Shown: positions 18,523-27,717, counted from the first letter of the stretch. The stretch: 64,000 nt of DNA from Chromatiales bacterium (GCA_022360905.1 JAKSBX010000106.1:1-64000), one strand, 5' to 3'. Notes: generated by a model not told the origin, from the sequence alone. Translations and numbers: made by a program.

Positions 18523-18869
18523 AATTCCTCCTCGACCACTTGTGAAAGTGAGGCAATCTGGTGGCTGACACCGACAGCATCCTCGATGTCGATCTGAAAA
18601 GCGATCCCACTGCCCGACTGGTTATCGAATTCACCGGCTTCGGAGATCTTTTCCAGAATCGTCCGGCTCAGATGCTCCTCCACCAGAAACAGTAGAACAT
18701 CCCGTTGTGTATCCAGGGTCAGGCCGAGGAAGGTTTTCGACTGTTCGATACCTTCACCCCTTGCGTGGTTGATGACGGTTGAACCTGTGGCCCCGGCAGA
18801 GCGCGCAGCTTCAAGCACTTTTTCCGTGGTGCTGTCTTCTACCAGGGCGATGATGAGTTTGAAGTGCAT
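18519..18869 (-). CDS. PII-like signalling protein
   Basis: A 116-aa protein with the ferredoxin-like PII fold: FKLIIALVEDSTTEKVLEAA at the start, ARGEGIEQSKTFLGL in the T-loop region, and RDVLLFLVEEHLSRTILEKI in the second half. It is a divergent PII: the uridylylated Tyr of the GlnB T-loop is not present. PII-like proteins often bind adenine nucleotides and control a membrane transporter encoded beside them. Here the neighbours are two DUF1538 membrane proteins and a CBS protein. A true GlnB is encoded separately at 54799. Confidence 0.8.
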   Translation of the reverse strand: MHFKLIIALVEDSTTEKVLEAARSAGATGSTVINHARGEGIEQSKTFLGLTLDTQRDVLLFLVEEHLSRTILEKISEAGEFDNQSGSGIAFQIDIEDAVGVSHQIASLSQVVEEEL

Positions 18870-18887
18870 CTCGATACCTCGTTTGAA

Positions 18888-19649
18888 TCATTGACGACTG
18901 CGCCACTCACTGAGCTGGGCGTAAGCCATAACGGACATGATGGGAAACAGACTGGCAAAGGCGATCAGGCCAAAGCCGTCAATCAGTGGATTGCGTCCAG
19001 GTATATTACTGGACAAGCCGATACCCAGGGCAGCGACCAAAGGAACTGTCACAGTGGATGTGGTTACACCTCCGGAATCGTACGCTAAGGCGATGATCGT
19101 GCGGGGTGCTACCATGGTTTGAAAAATCACCACCACATAGCCGGCGATGATATACCAGTGCAGGGGGGTGCCGGTGATGATTCGATAGCTGCCGAGCGCA
19201 ATTCCGATTGCCACCCCGATGGCGACCGCAATTCTCAGTCCCCATTGGCTGATCGCTCCGGCCGACACCTGATTTGCCTTGATCGCGACGGCGATCAATG
19301 ATGGTTCTGCGATGGTGGTGGAAAAACCGATACTGGCGGCAAACAGATAGACCCAAAAATAGTGGTGCCACTGAACTGTCTCTCCGGTGGTCGGGACATT
19401 CAGCAATTCAGGCGAGGTGAGCTGGCTCGCCATCAGTTCCCCCAGCGGGAAGAGGGCAAGATCGAGACCCTCAAGAAACAGTGCCAGACCAAAAAGCACC
19501 ATCAGGAAGCCAACGGCAATCTCTTTGGCGTTTTTCAGTGGTCGACGCAAGATGAAGATCTGGAAGCCGAACAGGATCGCGGCAATCGGCAGGATATCCA
19601 GCACGGTGCTGACCAATATGGTGAGAAAATGCTCGATACCTTCGGTCAT
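18888..19649 (-). CDS. DUF1538 membrane protein, second subunit
   Basis: A 253-aa polytopic inner-membrane protein of family DUF1538, whose function I do not know. It has about seven hydrophobic segments. Conserved blocks are [14 protein letters not shown] near residue 55, [15 protein letters not shown] near 110, and [17 protein letters not shown] near 190, followed by [17 protein letters not shown]. It is a paralogue of the gene just upstream, overlapping it by 4 bases, so the two probably form a heteromeric complex. The PII-like gene starts 18 bases downstream. Confidence 0.85.
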   Translation of the reverse strand: MTEGIEHFLTILVSTVLDILPIAAILFGFQIFILRRPLKNAKEIAVGFLMVLFGLALFLEGLDLALFPLGELMASQLTSPELLNVPTTGETVQWHHYFWVYLFAASIGFSTTIAEPSLIAVAIKANQVSAGAISQWGLRIAVAIGVAIGIALGSYRIITGTPLHWYIIAGYVVVIFQTMVAPRTIIALAYDSGGVTTSTVTVPLVAALGIGLSSNIPGRNPLIDGFGLIAFASLFPIMSVMAYAQLSEWRSRQ

Positions 19650-20398
19650 AGCATGATTCCGTAGAACATAACGAAAATCATCGGTGTCAGGGAAGCGAAT
19701 GCTATCAGTCCGAAACCATCTGTCATTGGGTTGCGCCCTTTAATACTGGAGGCCAGCCCTACCCCAAGGGCGGTTACCAGGGGAACGGTCACTGTGGATG
19801 TTGTAACCCCCCCGGAGTCATAGGCGATACCGATAATCTCTTTGGGCGCGAAGGCGGTCATGATCACGACTCCGATATAACCACCGATGATCAGGTATTG
19901 GACCGGCCAGCCTTTGACAATCCTCAGAACACCCAGCACGATGGCGAATCCTACCGAAAGGGCCACGGTATAACGGAGTCCCTGAGCATAATCCTTCATG
20001 GCTTCAGTGGAGTCATCGATCATGCCACCGGTGGCAGCAATTTTTGCTGCCTCTTCCGCGATCTTGATCAGCGCGGGCTCAGCCACTGTGGTGCCGAACC
20101 CGAGGGCAAAGGCAAACAGCAGCAGCCAGCTGAGACTACCCTTACGGGCAAAGTTCCAGGCCATCGTCTCACCCAGGGGGAAGAGGCCCAGATTCAGGCC
20201 CTCGATGAACAGGCTCAGACCAAAAAGAACCAGGATCGTGCCGATCAACAGGGAACCCAGGTTGGGAATCGGTTGTTGCAGGACCACCAGCTGGAAGAAT
20301 GCGATAACGATGAATATCGGCAGGAGATCGCGGAAACTGCTGATAAGTGATGCGAATAGGCGCCGGATTGTATTCATTTTATTCGGGCCGGTTACCAT
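19646..20398 (-). CDS. DUF1538 membrane protein, first subunit
   Basis: A 250-aa DUF1538 protein with the same blocks as its neighbour: [46 protein letters not shown] and [17 protein letters not shown]. About seven hydrophobic segments are visible. It carries a longer polar loop around residues 130-150 than the second subunit. The start may be ATG 20398 or ATG 20377; neither has a clear ribosome binding site. It is first in an overlapping operon that runs through ampD. A transporter role is inference only. Confidence 0.85.
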   Translation of the reverse strand: MVTGPNKMNTIRRLFASLISSFRDLLPIFIVIAFFQLVVLQQPIPNLGSLLIGTILVLFGLSLFIEGLNLGLFPLGETMAWNFARKGSLSWLLLFAFALGFGTTVAEPALIKIAEEAAKIAATGGMIDDSTEAMKDYAQGLRYTVALSVGFAIVLGVLRIVKGWPVQYLIIGGYIGVVIMTAFAPKEIIGIAYDSGGVTTSTVTVPLVTALGVGLASSIKGRNPMTDGFGLIAFASLTPMIFVMFYGIML

Positions 20399-20496
20399 CT
20401 ATTGTAAGAGTTGGTGGTTCTTGTTGGATGACTGGTCATGCTCCCCAGTTCTCGGATATAGAACCATACAATAGATCGAGTTGTGCATCTATTGTA
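20397..20496. promoter_or_regulatory. Three copies of a 10-base motif before the DUF1538 operon
   Basis: ATCTATTGTA occurs at 20397-20406 and 20487-20496 and in inverted form at 20467-20476. The last two form a perfect inverted repeat with a 10-base spacer. They lie directly upstream of the DUF1538 operon, with the first copy at its upstream start codon. They look like operator sites, though TACAAT on the minus strand also resembles a -10 box. Confidence 0.4.
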
Positions 20497-20498
20497 TT

Positions 20499-20867
20499 AC
20501 GGTTGTGTTAGGGTCCTGAATTAGGGGTTTAACTTCCTGAATTTCTAGAAAAGTTGCTCCATTCGGGGGTAAAATGGAATTAGTTTCCCAAATTGTTGCT
20601 TTGTTGATCAAATACCTGCGCTGAGCTTTAGTCTGTATTATCTTTGCCGATATGTAGAAACTATTGATTGGACAGGCACTTGGTGCTAGTTTTTGAATAG
20701 TGTATCCATTGGTGATGCGGAATGGCCATAAAATGAGCATGGTTCTTTTGTGAGGCTATTCTCAGACGCTGTTCCTTTACTAACATAGCCTCATACATAG
20801 ATGCGGGTTAAAAAGGAACTTGTATGCATTTGCTTGGGTATGTGTAGGATTTTTCAAGTGATTTTAG
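20499..20867. other. Intergenic region, no gene seen
   Basis: AT-rich spacer between the divergent DUF1538 operon and the DUF1631 gene. An 83-codon minus-strand frame (20489-20740) has no ribosome binding site or recognisable protein character and is probably chance. Promoters for both flanking genes should lie here, but none stands out. Confidence 0.6.
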
Positions 20868-23213
20868 ATGCAAAGGCAAGACAACATTATTACATTCGGC
20901 TCTGCTGTGCCTCATCAGAAGAACATTTCGCTGGATGCTAACGGGCGAAGGATTTCGTCCGAGTGCCGTAATCTGGTCATCAAGACCGTTCCTAAGTTGA
21001 TGAATGATTTGTTCGAGAATCTGGACGATTCTCTGTATGAGATGGCGAACAAATCGGATAACAACGCCCTGCAGAATGTCTATTTCGATTCCATGAGAGA
21101 GTTGCGTAAACAGCGTGCTGGAATCGATCGTGCCTTTACCCAGGAATTGCTCAGTGTCTACGATCGCTATTGGCAGACCGGCGAGATTCATATCAATCAA
21201 CCAACTCTGGATGAATTGAGTCGGGACTCCGAGATGTCACTGGTGGAAAACGACGATCTTGAGGAGTCCCTGGCCATCACCAATATGGTCAGCAAATCGG
21301 AAAGTCGGTTTACCCGTGAGCTCTACGCCATGGGGCAGCGCTTTGCTTATGTGATCGGTCGCGGCAATATCAATGAACAGATCGCCCAGCGCTCTCCGCT
21401 GGAGCCCGGTGTTGTGTGCAATGCCTTTCAGTTTGCGATGGCCAATATACCGGTTGAACTGCCGGTCAAGCTGGTCGTTTATAAACTCTTTGACCGCCAT
21501 GTGATGCACTATATCGGTGGTCTGTATGATGAAGTCAATCTGTTACTGGGCCGCGCCGGTGTGATACCGAAGCTGACGCCGAAAGTACGTCGCAATCCAA
21601 TTGCCCCCAGCATGCGGGGTGATGCGGGTGAAAGTTATCTGGCCAGTGACTCCTCCTATGTTTCAACCTCTCCGCCTTCCGCCTATCCCGAGAGTCAGAT
21701 GAGCTCTACCGCTAGCGAGGTGCAGGCTGAGGTGTTTGCCACCCTGCAGCAGCTACTGGGTACCCGCCGTGCCAGCAGCGGAAGCAGTATGCTGACTTCG
21801 AGCCTGATGCTGACTACGCCAAACGGTAATATCCCGGTGGTGGATACCGGTGAGTTGCTCGGTGCCCTTTCAGCGATTCAGCAGTCCAATGTGGTGATGT
21901 TGCCACAAGGGAGACGGATCGATAAGACGCTGACGCCTGAAGAGATGCGGACACGCCTGGTCACTGATCTGAAGATTGCAAAGGATGGGCAGCTGACCCG
22001 CTCCTTGGGCGATGCCGATAACGATACCATCGATGTCATCTCCATGCTGTTCGAGTTCATCCTCGATGACTACAGTCTTCCCGATGCGATGAAAGCCCTG
22101 ATCAGCCGCTTGCAGATACCGATGCTGAAAGTGGCAATCATCGATAAGAGTTTCTTCAGTGAGAAGGTTCATCCGGCGAGAAGATTGTTGAACTCTCTGG
22201 CCCAGGCCGCAGTAGGTTGGAACGACACCGGAGACCGGGTCAACGACACCCTCTATACCAAAATCGAGTCGACCATCAAACGAATACTCAATGAGTTTCA
22301 TGATGATCCCGAGCTGTTTGCCGAGCTGGATGAAGAGTTCTCAAGTTGGTGGGAGAAGGAGCAGCGCGGTGCGCAGATCGCTGAAAAGCGGACCAACCAG
22401 ATCACCAAGGGCAAGGAGCAGCTGAAGTCTGCCAAGCGGATTGTCTCCGAAGAGCTCAATCAGCGGTTACGTACTCAGAAGTTGGTACCGCAAGCGGTGA
22501 TGTCAATCCTGGAAGATGGCTGGAAGGATGCTTTATTACTGATCTATCTGCGGGAAGGTGACCAGAGCCAGGATTGGACCGAGGCATTGGAGATCGTCGA
22601 TCGGCTGTTGTGGAGTGTGCAACCGAAATCTGAGTATGGTGAACGCCAGCAACTGCTGCGTGGAATACCTGAATTGTTGCGTAATGTGCGCGAGCGTCTG
22701 AATAGTATCTCCTTCGATCAGCACAAGATGGCACGGCTCTTCAAAGAGCTGCAGAACTGCCACATTCAGGTGCTTCGGGGTGGGGATGGCAGTCAGATGA
22801 ACACTTCGGGAACTCAGCCTGTCAGTCAGCATGAGATTCATTTCCCGGACAGTCAGCTGACCACCGACGACAACAGCCAGTTGATGGAGATGGCGGACGA
22901 GGCAATCTCCGACAATGATGAGTTCTCCCAAATGGCCAGTGAGCTCGAGCCGGGTATGTGGTTGGAGATGGCGGACGGCAGTAACAAGGTCCGTGTCAAG
23001 CTGTCCTGGAAGAGCAAGGTGACGGATACCTATATCTTTGTTAACCGCAAGGGTATGAAAGCGATGGAACTGACCTCGGCCGGCGTGGCAAAGCAGTTGC
23101 GTGAAGGCAGAGCCAAAACGGTTGAAGTCTCATCAACCCCGATCATGGATCGAGCCCTCGATGCCATGCTCAGTGCCCTGAAGAATACCGGCGCTTCATC
23201 CGCTTCAGCCTGA
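20868..23213 (+). CDS. DUF1631 family protein
   Basis: A 781-aa soluble protein of family DUF1631, function not established. The N-terminal part (about 1-240) is helical, with LYEMANKSDNNALQNVYFDS and SPLEPGVVCNAFQFAM. A Ser- and Pro-rich linker follows at about 260-305. A helical middle section has LLEFILDDYSLPDAMKAL-like sequence (MLFEFILDDYSLPDAMK). The C-terminal 100 residues (ELEPGMWLEMADGSNKVRVK, TYIFVNRKGMKAMEL) look like a PilZ-like beta-barrel, which would hint at cyclic-di-GMP, but key Arg residues are not evident. Stands alone on +. Confidence 0.8.
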   Translation: MQRQDNIITFGSAVPHQKNISLDANGRRISSECRNLVIKTVPKLMNDLFENLDDSLYEMANKSDNNALQNVYFDSMRELRKQRAGIDRAFTQELLSVYDRYWQTGEIHINQPTLDELSRDSEMSLVENDDLEESLAITNMVSKSESRFTRELYAMGQRFAYVIGRGNINEQIAQRSPLEPGVVCNAFQFAMANIPVELPVKLVVYKLFDRHVMHYIGGLYDEVNLLLGRAGVIPKLTPKVRRNPIAPSMRGDAGESYLASDSSYVSTSPPSAYPESQMSSTASEVQAEVFATLQQLLGTRRASSGSSMLTSSLMLTTPNGNIPVVDTGELLGALSAIQQSNVVMLPQGRRIDKTLTPEEMRTRLVTDLKIAKDGQLTRSLGDADNDTIDVISMLFEFILDDYSLPDAMKALISRLQIPMLKVAIIDKSFFSEKVHPARRLLNSLAQAAVGWNDTGDRVNDTLYTKIESTIKRILNEFHDDPELFAELDEEFSSWWEKEQRGAQIAEKRTNQITKGKEQLKSAKRIVSEELNQRLRTQKLVPQAVMSILEDGWKDALLLIYLREGDQSQDWTEALEIVDRLLWSVQPKSEYGERQQLLRGIPELLRNVRERLNSISFDQHKMARLFKELQNCHIQVLRGGDGSQMNTSGTQPVSQHEIHFPDSQLTTDDNSQLMEMADEAISDNDEFSQMASELEPGMWLEMADGSNKVRVKLSWKSKVTDTYIFVNRKGMKAMELTSAGVAKQLREGRAKTVEVSSTPIMDRALDAMLSALKNTGASSASA

Positions 23214-23354
23214 AGCCGCCAAGATTCCGATTATCGTTAAGAGTGACCGCAGTCTGCAGGCAGGCACGTTGCGGCTGAAAGTAATATACTGAGTTGCCAG
23301 GTTGATCGTAACGACAACGCCTGGTTTCAGGTTCGTTAAACATGAGAGAGAACA

Positions 23355-23702
23355 ATGAGTGAAAAGATCACCGATTCCGGTTTGAAAATTGAAGAGTTAG
23401 TTGAGGGTGACGGCCAGCTTGCCGAGTCTGGTCAGCGTGTCTCTGTACACTACACCGGCTGGTTATTGGATGGCGATAAGTTTGACTCGTCCGTCGACCG
23501 GAATCAGCCGTTTGAGTTTGCCTTGGGTAAAGGCATGGTGATCCGTGGTTGGGATGAGGGGGTTGCCGGCATGAAGGTCGGCGGCAAGCGCAGGCTGACT
23601 ATTCCGCCTCAATTAGGCTATGGCGCGCAAGGTGCCGGTGGTGTGATACCACCCAATGCAACTCTGGTATTTGATGTGGAACTGCTTGCCATATCCGGAT
23701 GA
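23355..23702 (+). CDS. FKBP-type peptidyl-prolyl isomerase
   Basis: A 115-aa single-domain FKBP with no signal peptide, so cytoplasmic. It catalyses cis-trans isomerisation of prolyl bonds. It has [38 protein letters not shown] and [19 protein letters not shown], with the FK506-pocket residues in place. It lacks the insert-in-flap domain of SlyD. It overlaps nadC by 4 bases, so the two are probably co-translated without an obvious functional link. Confidence 0.93.
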   Translation: MSEKITDSGLKIEELVEGDGQLAESGQRVSVHYTGWLLDGDKFDSSVDRNQPFEFALGKGMVIRGWDEGVAGMKVGGKRRLTIPPQLGYGAQGAGGVIPPNATLVFDVELLAISG

Positions 23703-24541
23703 ATTTAACCGACAATCAGTTTCTTATCAGCGGCCAGGTCAGTCAGGCTCTGGCCGAGGATCTGGGCAGCGGCGATCTGACGGCAGCGCTATTGGATGCA
23801 GATGCCGTTACCCAGGCGCAGATCATCTGCCGGGAACAGGCGGTGGTTTGTGGGATTCCCTGGGTAAACGAAGTTTACCGGCAGCTGGATCCGGCGATTG
23901 AGCTGGTGTGGCAGGCCGGCGATGGCGAGACGGTCACTGAGAACCAGGTGTTGTGCCGGCTCAGTGGCAATACCCGGGCCTTGCTGAGTGGCGAGCGCTG
24001 TGCTCTGAACTATTTGCAGAGCTTGTCGGGAACCGCAACGATCGCTAATCGTTATGCCCAGGCAGTGGCTGGCATCGATGTGCGGATTTTGGATACCCGC
24101 AAGACGGTACCAGGGCTGCGCCTGCAGCAGAAATATGCGGTACGTTGTGGTGGATGTCACAACCATCGGGTCGGACTCTATGATGCTGTACTGATCAAAG
24201 AGAACCATATCCGGGCTGCCGGGTCGATTGATGCCGCTTTGGCCAGATCGAGGCGTCTGGTGCCGGATGGGGTGAGTATCGAGATTGAGGTGGAGACACT
24301 GGATGAGCTGCAACAGGCCCTCGATGGGGGCGCTCAGAAGTTGTTGCTGGATAATTTTACTCCCGAGCAATTGCGTGAGGCAGTGAAACTGTCTGCTGGG
24401 CGCGCCAGACTGGAGGCCTCCGGTGGTATCCATCTAGGTACCATCAGGGAGATTGCCGAAACCGGGATCGATGATATCTCGGTTGGTGCTCTGACCAAGG
24501 ATATACGTGCCATCGACCTGTCGATGCTGTTTGAACCGTAG
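23699..24541 (+). CDS. nadC: Nicotinate-nucleotide diphosphorylase (carboxylating)
   Basis: NadC converts quinolinate and PRPP to nicotinate mononucleotide, releasing CO2, in de novo NAD synthesis. The 280-aa product has [13 protein letters not shown] near the N-terminus, [39 protein letters not shown] and [19 protein letters not shown], which cover the substrate-binding residues. nadE lies far off at 52924, and nadA and nadB are not in the window. Its ATG overlaps the FKBP stop. Confidence 0.95.
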   Translation: MNLTDNQFLISGQVSQALAEDLGSGDLTAALLDADAVTQAQIICREQAVVCGIPWVNEVYRQLDPAIELVWQAGDGETVTENQVLCRLSGNTRALLSGERCALNYLQSLSGTATIANRYAQAVAGIDVRILDTRKTVPGLRLQQKYAVRCGGCHNHRVGLYDAVLIKENHIRAAGSIDAALARSRRLVPDGVSIEIEVETLDELQQALDGGAQKLLLDNFTPEQLREAVKLSAGRARLEASGGIHLGTIREIAETGIDDISVGALTKDIRAIDLSMLFEP

Positions 24542-24588
24542 ACACGGGGAGGGGTGAGAATCTCCCGCAAGGGGAGAATCGGGTGGTG

Positions 24589-24825
24589 TCAGACCTTCTC
24601 GTCAATCAGCGTGCCGAGGACTTCGTCGGCAGCCTTCAGGGTTTTTACCTGAGCCTTCACCAGATTGGCCTGCTGCTGCATTTCAACCATGGAGCGGGAG
24701 AGATCTTTCGGGTTCGATTGTTGTACCTGATTGGCACTGGCAATATCCGAGGCGACACGACGCATTCCCTGTAGGCCTTTGTGGATGCCCTGCAGTGCTG
24801 ATCCAGTAATTGAATTGATGCCCAT
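24589..24825 (-). CDS. Small flagellar-rod-like protein
   Basis: A 78-aa protein with the layout of the ends of flagellar rod and hook proteins joined without the middle. It starts GINSITGSALQGIHKGLQGM, a rod N-terminal-like helix, and ends MQQQANLVKAQVKTLKAADE with LGTLIDEKV, like the C-terminal helix of FlgG and FlgC. ATG 24825 is preferred over the in-frame 24846. No flagellar gene is nearby. It may be an export-related or moonlighting small protein; the function is unknown. Confidence 0.6.
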   Translation of the reverse strand: MGINSITGSALQGIHKGLQGMRRVASDIASANQVQQSNPKDLSRSMVEMQQQANLVKAQVKTLKAADEVLGTLIDEKV

Positions 24826-24980
24826 AACTACAGCAAACCCTAACAATATCGGTGTTCCCTACCTGCTTAGTTGGCAGTTTTTTACAATTCTTTAATAGTT
24901 TCATTCTCAGACGTGACCCATAACCGCATGTTGATGAATTCACTTCCTGTAAGTGGTCGTTTATTTCACCTGGCGTGCAA

Positions 24981-26180
24981 TCAGTTCCACTTGTGGATTG
25001 CTGGGAACACCAATCTGGCCGTGGTTAAGTGGTGTCGCTCGGCCGGTTTTGTCCAGTGTCTGAAGCTGGCCCGCCTGAGGACTTTCTGGGTGTGCAAGCT
25101 GCCGCCCTTCAATACCTGACTTTGATCTTCAAAGGCGCTTACTGAAGTGGCTTCATCGGGGAATGGCTGGAACTCAGGATAGCCGTGGAGGGGGTTACTG
25201 CACCACTCCCAGGCCCGGCCCGAATTGGGCAGTACGCCACTGCGGGCCGCCATCTCCCACTGGTACTCATGCTGCAAAACAGCGCCGGAGAACCTGGCAT
25301 CCTGGCGGGCTGCCCAACTGGCAAAGGCCTGGGCCTCATAAAGATTTATACCGGTGACCGGTTCGTCCGGGGGCAGTTGTGTTGGGCCGTTTAGCGCGAT
25401 TTCGTACCAGTTGCCGATCTTGTCCTGTTGCCAGTACTCCGGGTGTTCAGCCTGGTGTTCAACTTGCCACGCCCAACCCGGCTCGCTCCAGTTGGATTGC
25501 TGCTGATAACCATTGGCCTGCATAAAAGTGAGAAACTGGGCATTGGTGACCGGAGACAGGGCGATCCGGTAACTGCTCAATTCCACAGCTTGCGGAGGCA
25601 ATTCGTTGTCATAGGCCCTGGGATCCTCTCTGGCGCCAATTCGGTAGTGGCCCTGTGAGAGCTCTTTGGTCTGCCAGCTAGGATCTGCCGGTTGTAGAGG
25701 TTGCAGCGACAGGTAGTTCTGATCCTGCTGGGAAAGGTTGTGCTGGTTGATGACAATCAGCATTAACTCATAAAGCTTTGCCTGCTCCTGCAGCAGATAC
25801 CAGGCGAGACGGTCATTTTCCATCAGTGGGTGTTGTGGCAGGCTTCCGGAGGTGGCCAACAGCCGTAGGTGCTCATCCCGGATCTCCATGCCCCAGTTGA
25901 GCAGGTGGTCGGTGGGGGGGAGTTGTTGGCACTGGGTTTCGAGATCCATTTCACCCGGCTTGAATAACCTTTCAACCCGGCTGCTCAGGTCGTTGTCTCC
26001 GTTTAAAAACTCCCGTAGCCAATATAACTCGAGATAGACACCCCGTCCGAAGTACCAGTTCAGAGAGGCCAGATCGGGATGGTATTGCTTGGCGCATACC
26101 TCGCTGCTGCGGGATTCCAGGAGATGCTGTTGCATCTCATACAATCCACTTAACTGGCCGAGTATGGTTGGTGCGGTCAT
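24981..26180 (-). CDS. EgtB/SUMF1-like protein with degenerate iron site
   Basis: A 399-aa protein with an N-terminal DinB-like helical part (about 1-165) and a C-terminal formylglycine-enzyme-like domain (about 190-399). The second part has SSYRIALSPVTNAQFLTFM, QLPPDEPVTGINLYEAQAFA, GRAWEWCSNPLHGYPEFQPF and VLKGGSLHTQKVLRRASFRH. This is the layout of the ergothioneine enzyme EgtB. The expected HxxxHxE iron motif appears as QEQAKLYELM, so histidines are missing. egtD is not next to it. Start ATG 26180 has TGGAG upstream; a TTG start at 26234 is possible. True activity is unknown. Confidence 0.7.
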   Translation of the reverse strand: MTAPTILGQLSGLYEMQQHLLESRSSEVCAKQYHPDLASLNWYFGRGVYLELYWLREFLNGDNDLSSRVERLFKPGEMDLETQCQQLPPTDHLLNWGMEIRDEHLRLLATSGSLPQHPLMENDRLAWYLLQEQAKLYELMLIVINQHNLSQQDQNYLSLQPLQPADPSWQTKELSQGHYRIGAREDPRAYDNELPPQAVELSSYRIALSPVTNAQFLTFMQANGYQQQSNWSEPGWAWQVEHQAEHPEYWQQDKIGNWYEIALNGPTQLPPDEPVTGINLYEAQAFASWAARQDARFSGAVLQHEYQWEMAARSGVLPNSGRAWEWCSNPLHGYPEFQPFPDEATSVSAFEDQSQVLKGGSLHTQKVLRRASFRHWTKPAERHHLTTARLVFPAIHKWN

Positions 26181-26311
26181 CGGGAGACTCCACTGAAAAA
26201 ACCGGGCAAGTGTACCTTGCAACGGTGACCTCAATCCAGTTGATAGAGGTGGAGGCGATGCGGCTCTTCAGCAGAGTGGTTGATCGATCTGGGCGGTGGT
26301 GGTGAGAGAAG

Positions 26312-26327
26312 GGGGAGCAAGCTCCCC
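26312..26327 (-). terminator. Hairpin after the DsrC/TusE-like gene
   Basis: GGGGAGC and GCTCCCC pair around AA, 28 bases downstream of the minus-strand DsrC/TusE-like stop. The flanking CTTCTC is only weakly pyrimidine-rich, so termination is plausible but not strong. Confidence 0.4.
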
Positions 26328-26354
26328 TTTATAAAAGTCGATTGATGAGATGGC

Positions 26355-26654
26355 CTATACGCAGCCGGTGGGTTTGGGTAATCCACCATATTTGGTGATC
26401 GGTTTCATCGGTCCTGTCAGCCACAGCTCGAACATGGCTTTCTTGTCCTCACCCAGATATTTGGAGAACTTGCGGATCGGTGGGACTACATTGAATTCAT
26501 TGTAATACTCTCTGGCTTTGAGGATCTGCTGCCATTTTTCATCGGTCAGCTCAAACTCGTCCTCCTGCGCCATCGCCTTGGCAATTTCAGGTGTCCAAGC
26601 ATTCATATCGGTGAGATAGCCATCCCCATCTCGTTCTGGAATTTGGGTATTCAT
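26355..26654 (-). CDS. DsrC/TusE-family sulfur-carrier protein, one-cysteine type
   Basis: A 99-aa member of the DsrC/TusE family, small proteins that carry sulfur on a C-terminal Cys. It has DGDGYLTDMNAWTPEIAKAM, EYYNEFNVVPPIRKF and the C-terminal GGLPKPTGCV with C98 penultimate. The second Cys of true DsrC, expected 11 residues earlier, is Thr here (TKYGGLPKPTGC). This one-Cys form resembles TusE or DsrC-like paralogues rather than the DsrAB partner. Start ATG 26654; a 7-residue upstream extension is possible. No dsr or tus genes are adjacent. Confidence 0.8.
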   Translation of the reverse strand: MNTQIPERDGDGYLTDMNAWTPEIAKAMAQEDEFELTDEKWQQILKAREYYNEFNVVPPIRKFSKYLGEDKKAMFELWLTGPMKPITKYGGLPKPTGCV

Positions 26655-26821
26655 CTGTCCTGCTCCTATTACCAAGTGAAAAGGTTGGTTTTTAGCTTGG
26701 TGAGGAGTTTAAAGGGAATCAGGCTTGTTTATCTACCCCAAACTTTTTGCGGATTTGTATCCACAGAAGGCTTATATCAGTGGCTGAATCCCAGCATGGT
26801 TTGAGAGGTTTATGTGGTTTT

Positions 26822-27523
26822 TCAACCAGTTTCAATCATCTGCAGAAGCTCGTCCACGCTGTCACAGCTCTGCTGAGCGTGTATGCGCCGTAAGTTGTCA
26901 CCATCCCTGATATCCACCCCCTGAGGATCTGCACCTACAGCTTCGACGGTTGATGAGTTGCGCGAGATTCCCTGTTTGTCGAGGTAGTGATTCAGCAACT
27001 GACGACTATGGGCATTCAACCGATAGAGTGCCTCGGCTTCATCCGATGTCGAGTAGGGACAGGTTGGTTCGATTCGACTGCTGTCAAACCAGCGTGCCGA
27101 GCCGAATCCGCCGATAAAGTAGTACTGTTCTACGCTCAGTTTATAAAAGTTGAAATTGAGTTCCTTGTGGTATCGACGGGCCGTGGGGTAGTAACGAAAA
27201 TAGCGTTCCGATGCCGCCGTGGAGTTGAGCGGTTCTGCCTTGGTCAGACAGGTCAGGCGTGCCAGTTGCTGCACATCGCCTTCCCCGGTCTCACTGAGGG
27301 TCAAAGAGCAGCGCGGGTCACTCTCCAGGTTCCTGGTATGTTGTGCCAGGTGGGAGATCAGCAGCAGTAAATTGCCTTTGGGGTCTCTGCAGATTGGTAG
27401 TAACGATCCGAATGGGTAACCTGGGTATTTAATCGAGTGAGTGGATAGTAGACCACTGAAGCTCTCATTCCAGAGTCTGTTGATACTCCGCAGTAAATCT
27501 TCTGATGAAGTTTCGTTATTCAT
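26822..27523 (-). CDS. HugZ-like haem-utilisation family protein
   Basis: A 233-aa protein with a split beta-barrel of the pyridoxamine-phosphate-oxidase-like fold (about 10-150) and a C-terminal DUF2470-like domain (about 160-230). KYPGYPFGSLLPICRDPKG and NLESDPRCSLTLSETGEGD match the barrel. YYFIGGFGSARWFD matches the HugZ region. HugZ proteins bind and may degrade haem; the flavin ligand set of true PNPOx is not evident. It stands alone between intergenic stretches. Confidence 0.75.
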   Translation of the reverse strand: MNNETSSEDLLRSINRLWNESFSGLLSTHSIKYPGYPFGSLLPICRDPKGNLLLLISHLAQHTRNLESDPRCSLTLSETGEGDVQQLARLTCLTKAEPLNSTAASERYFRYYPTARRYHKELNFNFYKLSVEQYYFIGGFGSARWFDSSRIEPTCPYSTSDEAEALYRLNAHSRQLLNHYLDKQGISRNSSTVEAVGADPQGVDIRDGDNLRRIHAQQSCDSVDELLQMIETG

Positions 27524-27717
27524 CTTATTCTCGTTTTTTTAGCGACAATCCATTGGCCGATTTGCATCCTGTGTTGACTGGAAATCCCCTGTCAATCCGA
27601 TAACCGGGGCAGATCATGAATCGTGTTTTTGTTGACCTGATTTATCTGCTGATCGGATCAAACCAGGTTTACCCTTGTAACTTGGATTTAAAACTCAGAA
27701 GCTGGGTGAATATCAAG
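27524..27717. other. Short intergenic region
   Basis: AT-rich spacer between two minus-strand genes. No ORF, repeat or convincing promoter was found in it. Confidence 0.5.

Noticed and set aside
20489..20740. 83-codon minus-strand frame
   Set aside because: No ribosome binding site, odd composition and no recognisable motif; it lies over regulatory repeats.
24561..24577. TCTCCC/GGGAGA hairpin between nadC and the rod-like gene
   Set aside because: Only a six-base stem without a T run; not strong enough to call a terminator.
24981..26180. Naming the EgtB-like gene egtB
   Set aside because: Iron-binding histidines are missing and egtD is absent nearby, so ergothioneine synthesis is not supported.
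26355..26654. Naming the DsrC/TusE-like gene dsrC
   Set aside because: The second conserved Cys is absent, and no dsrAB genes are in the window.
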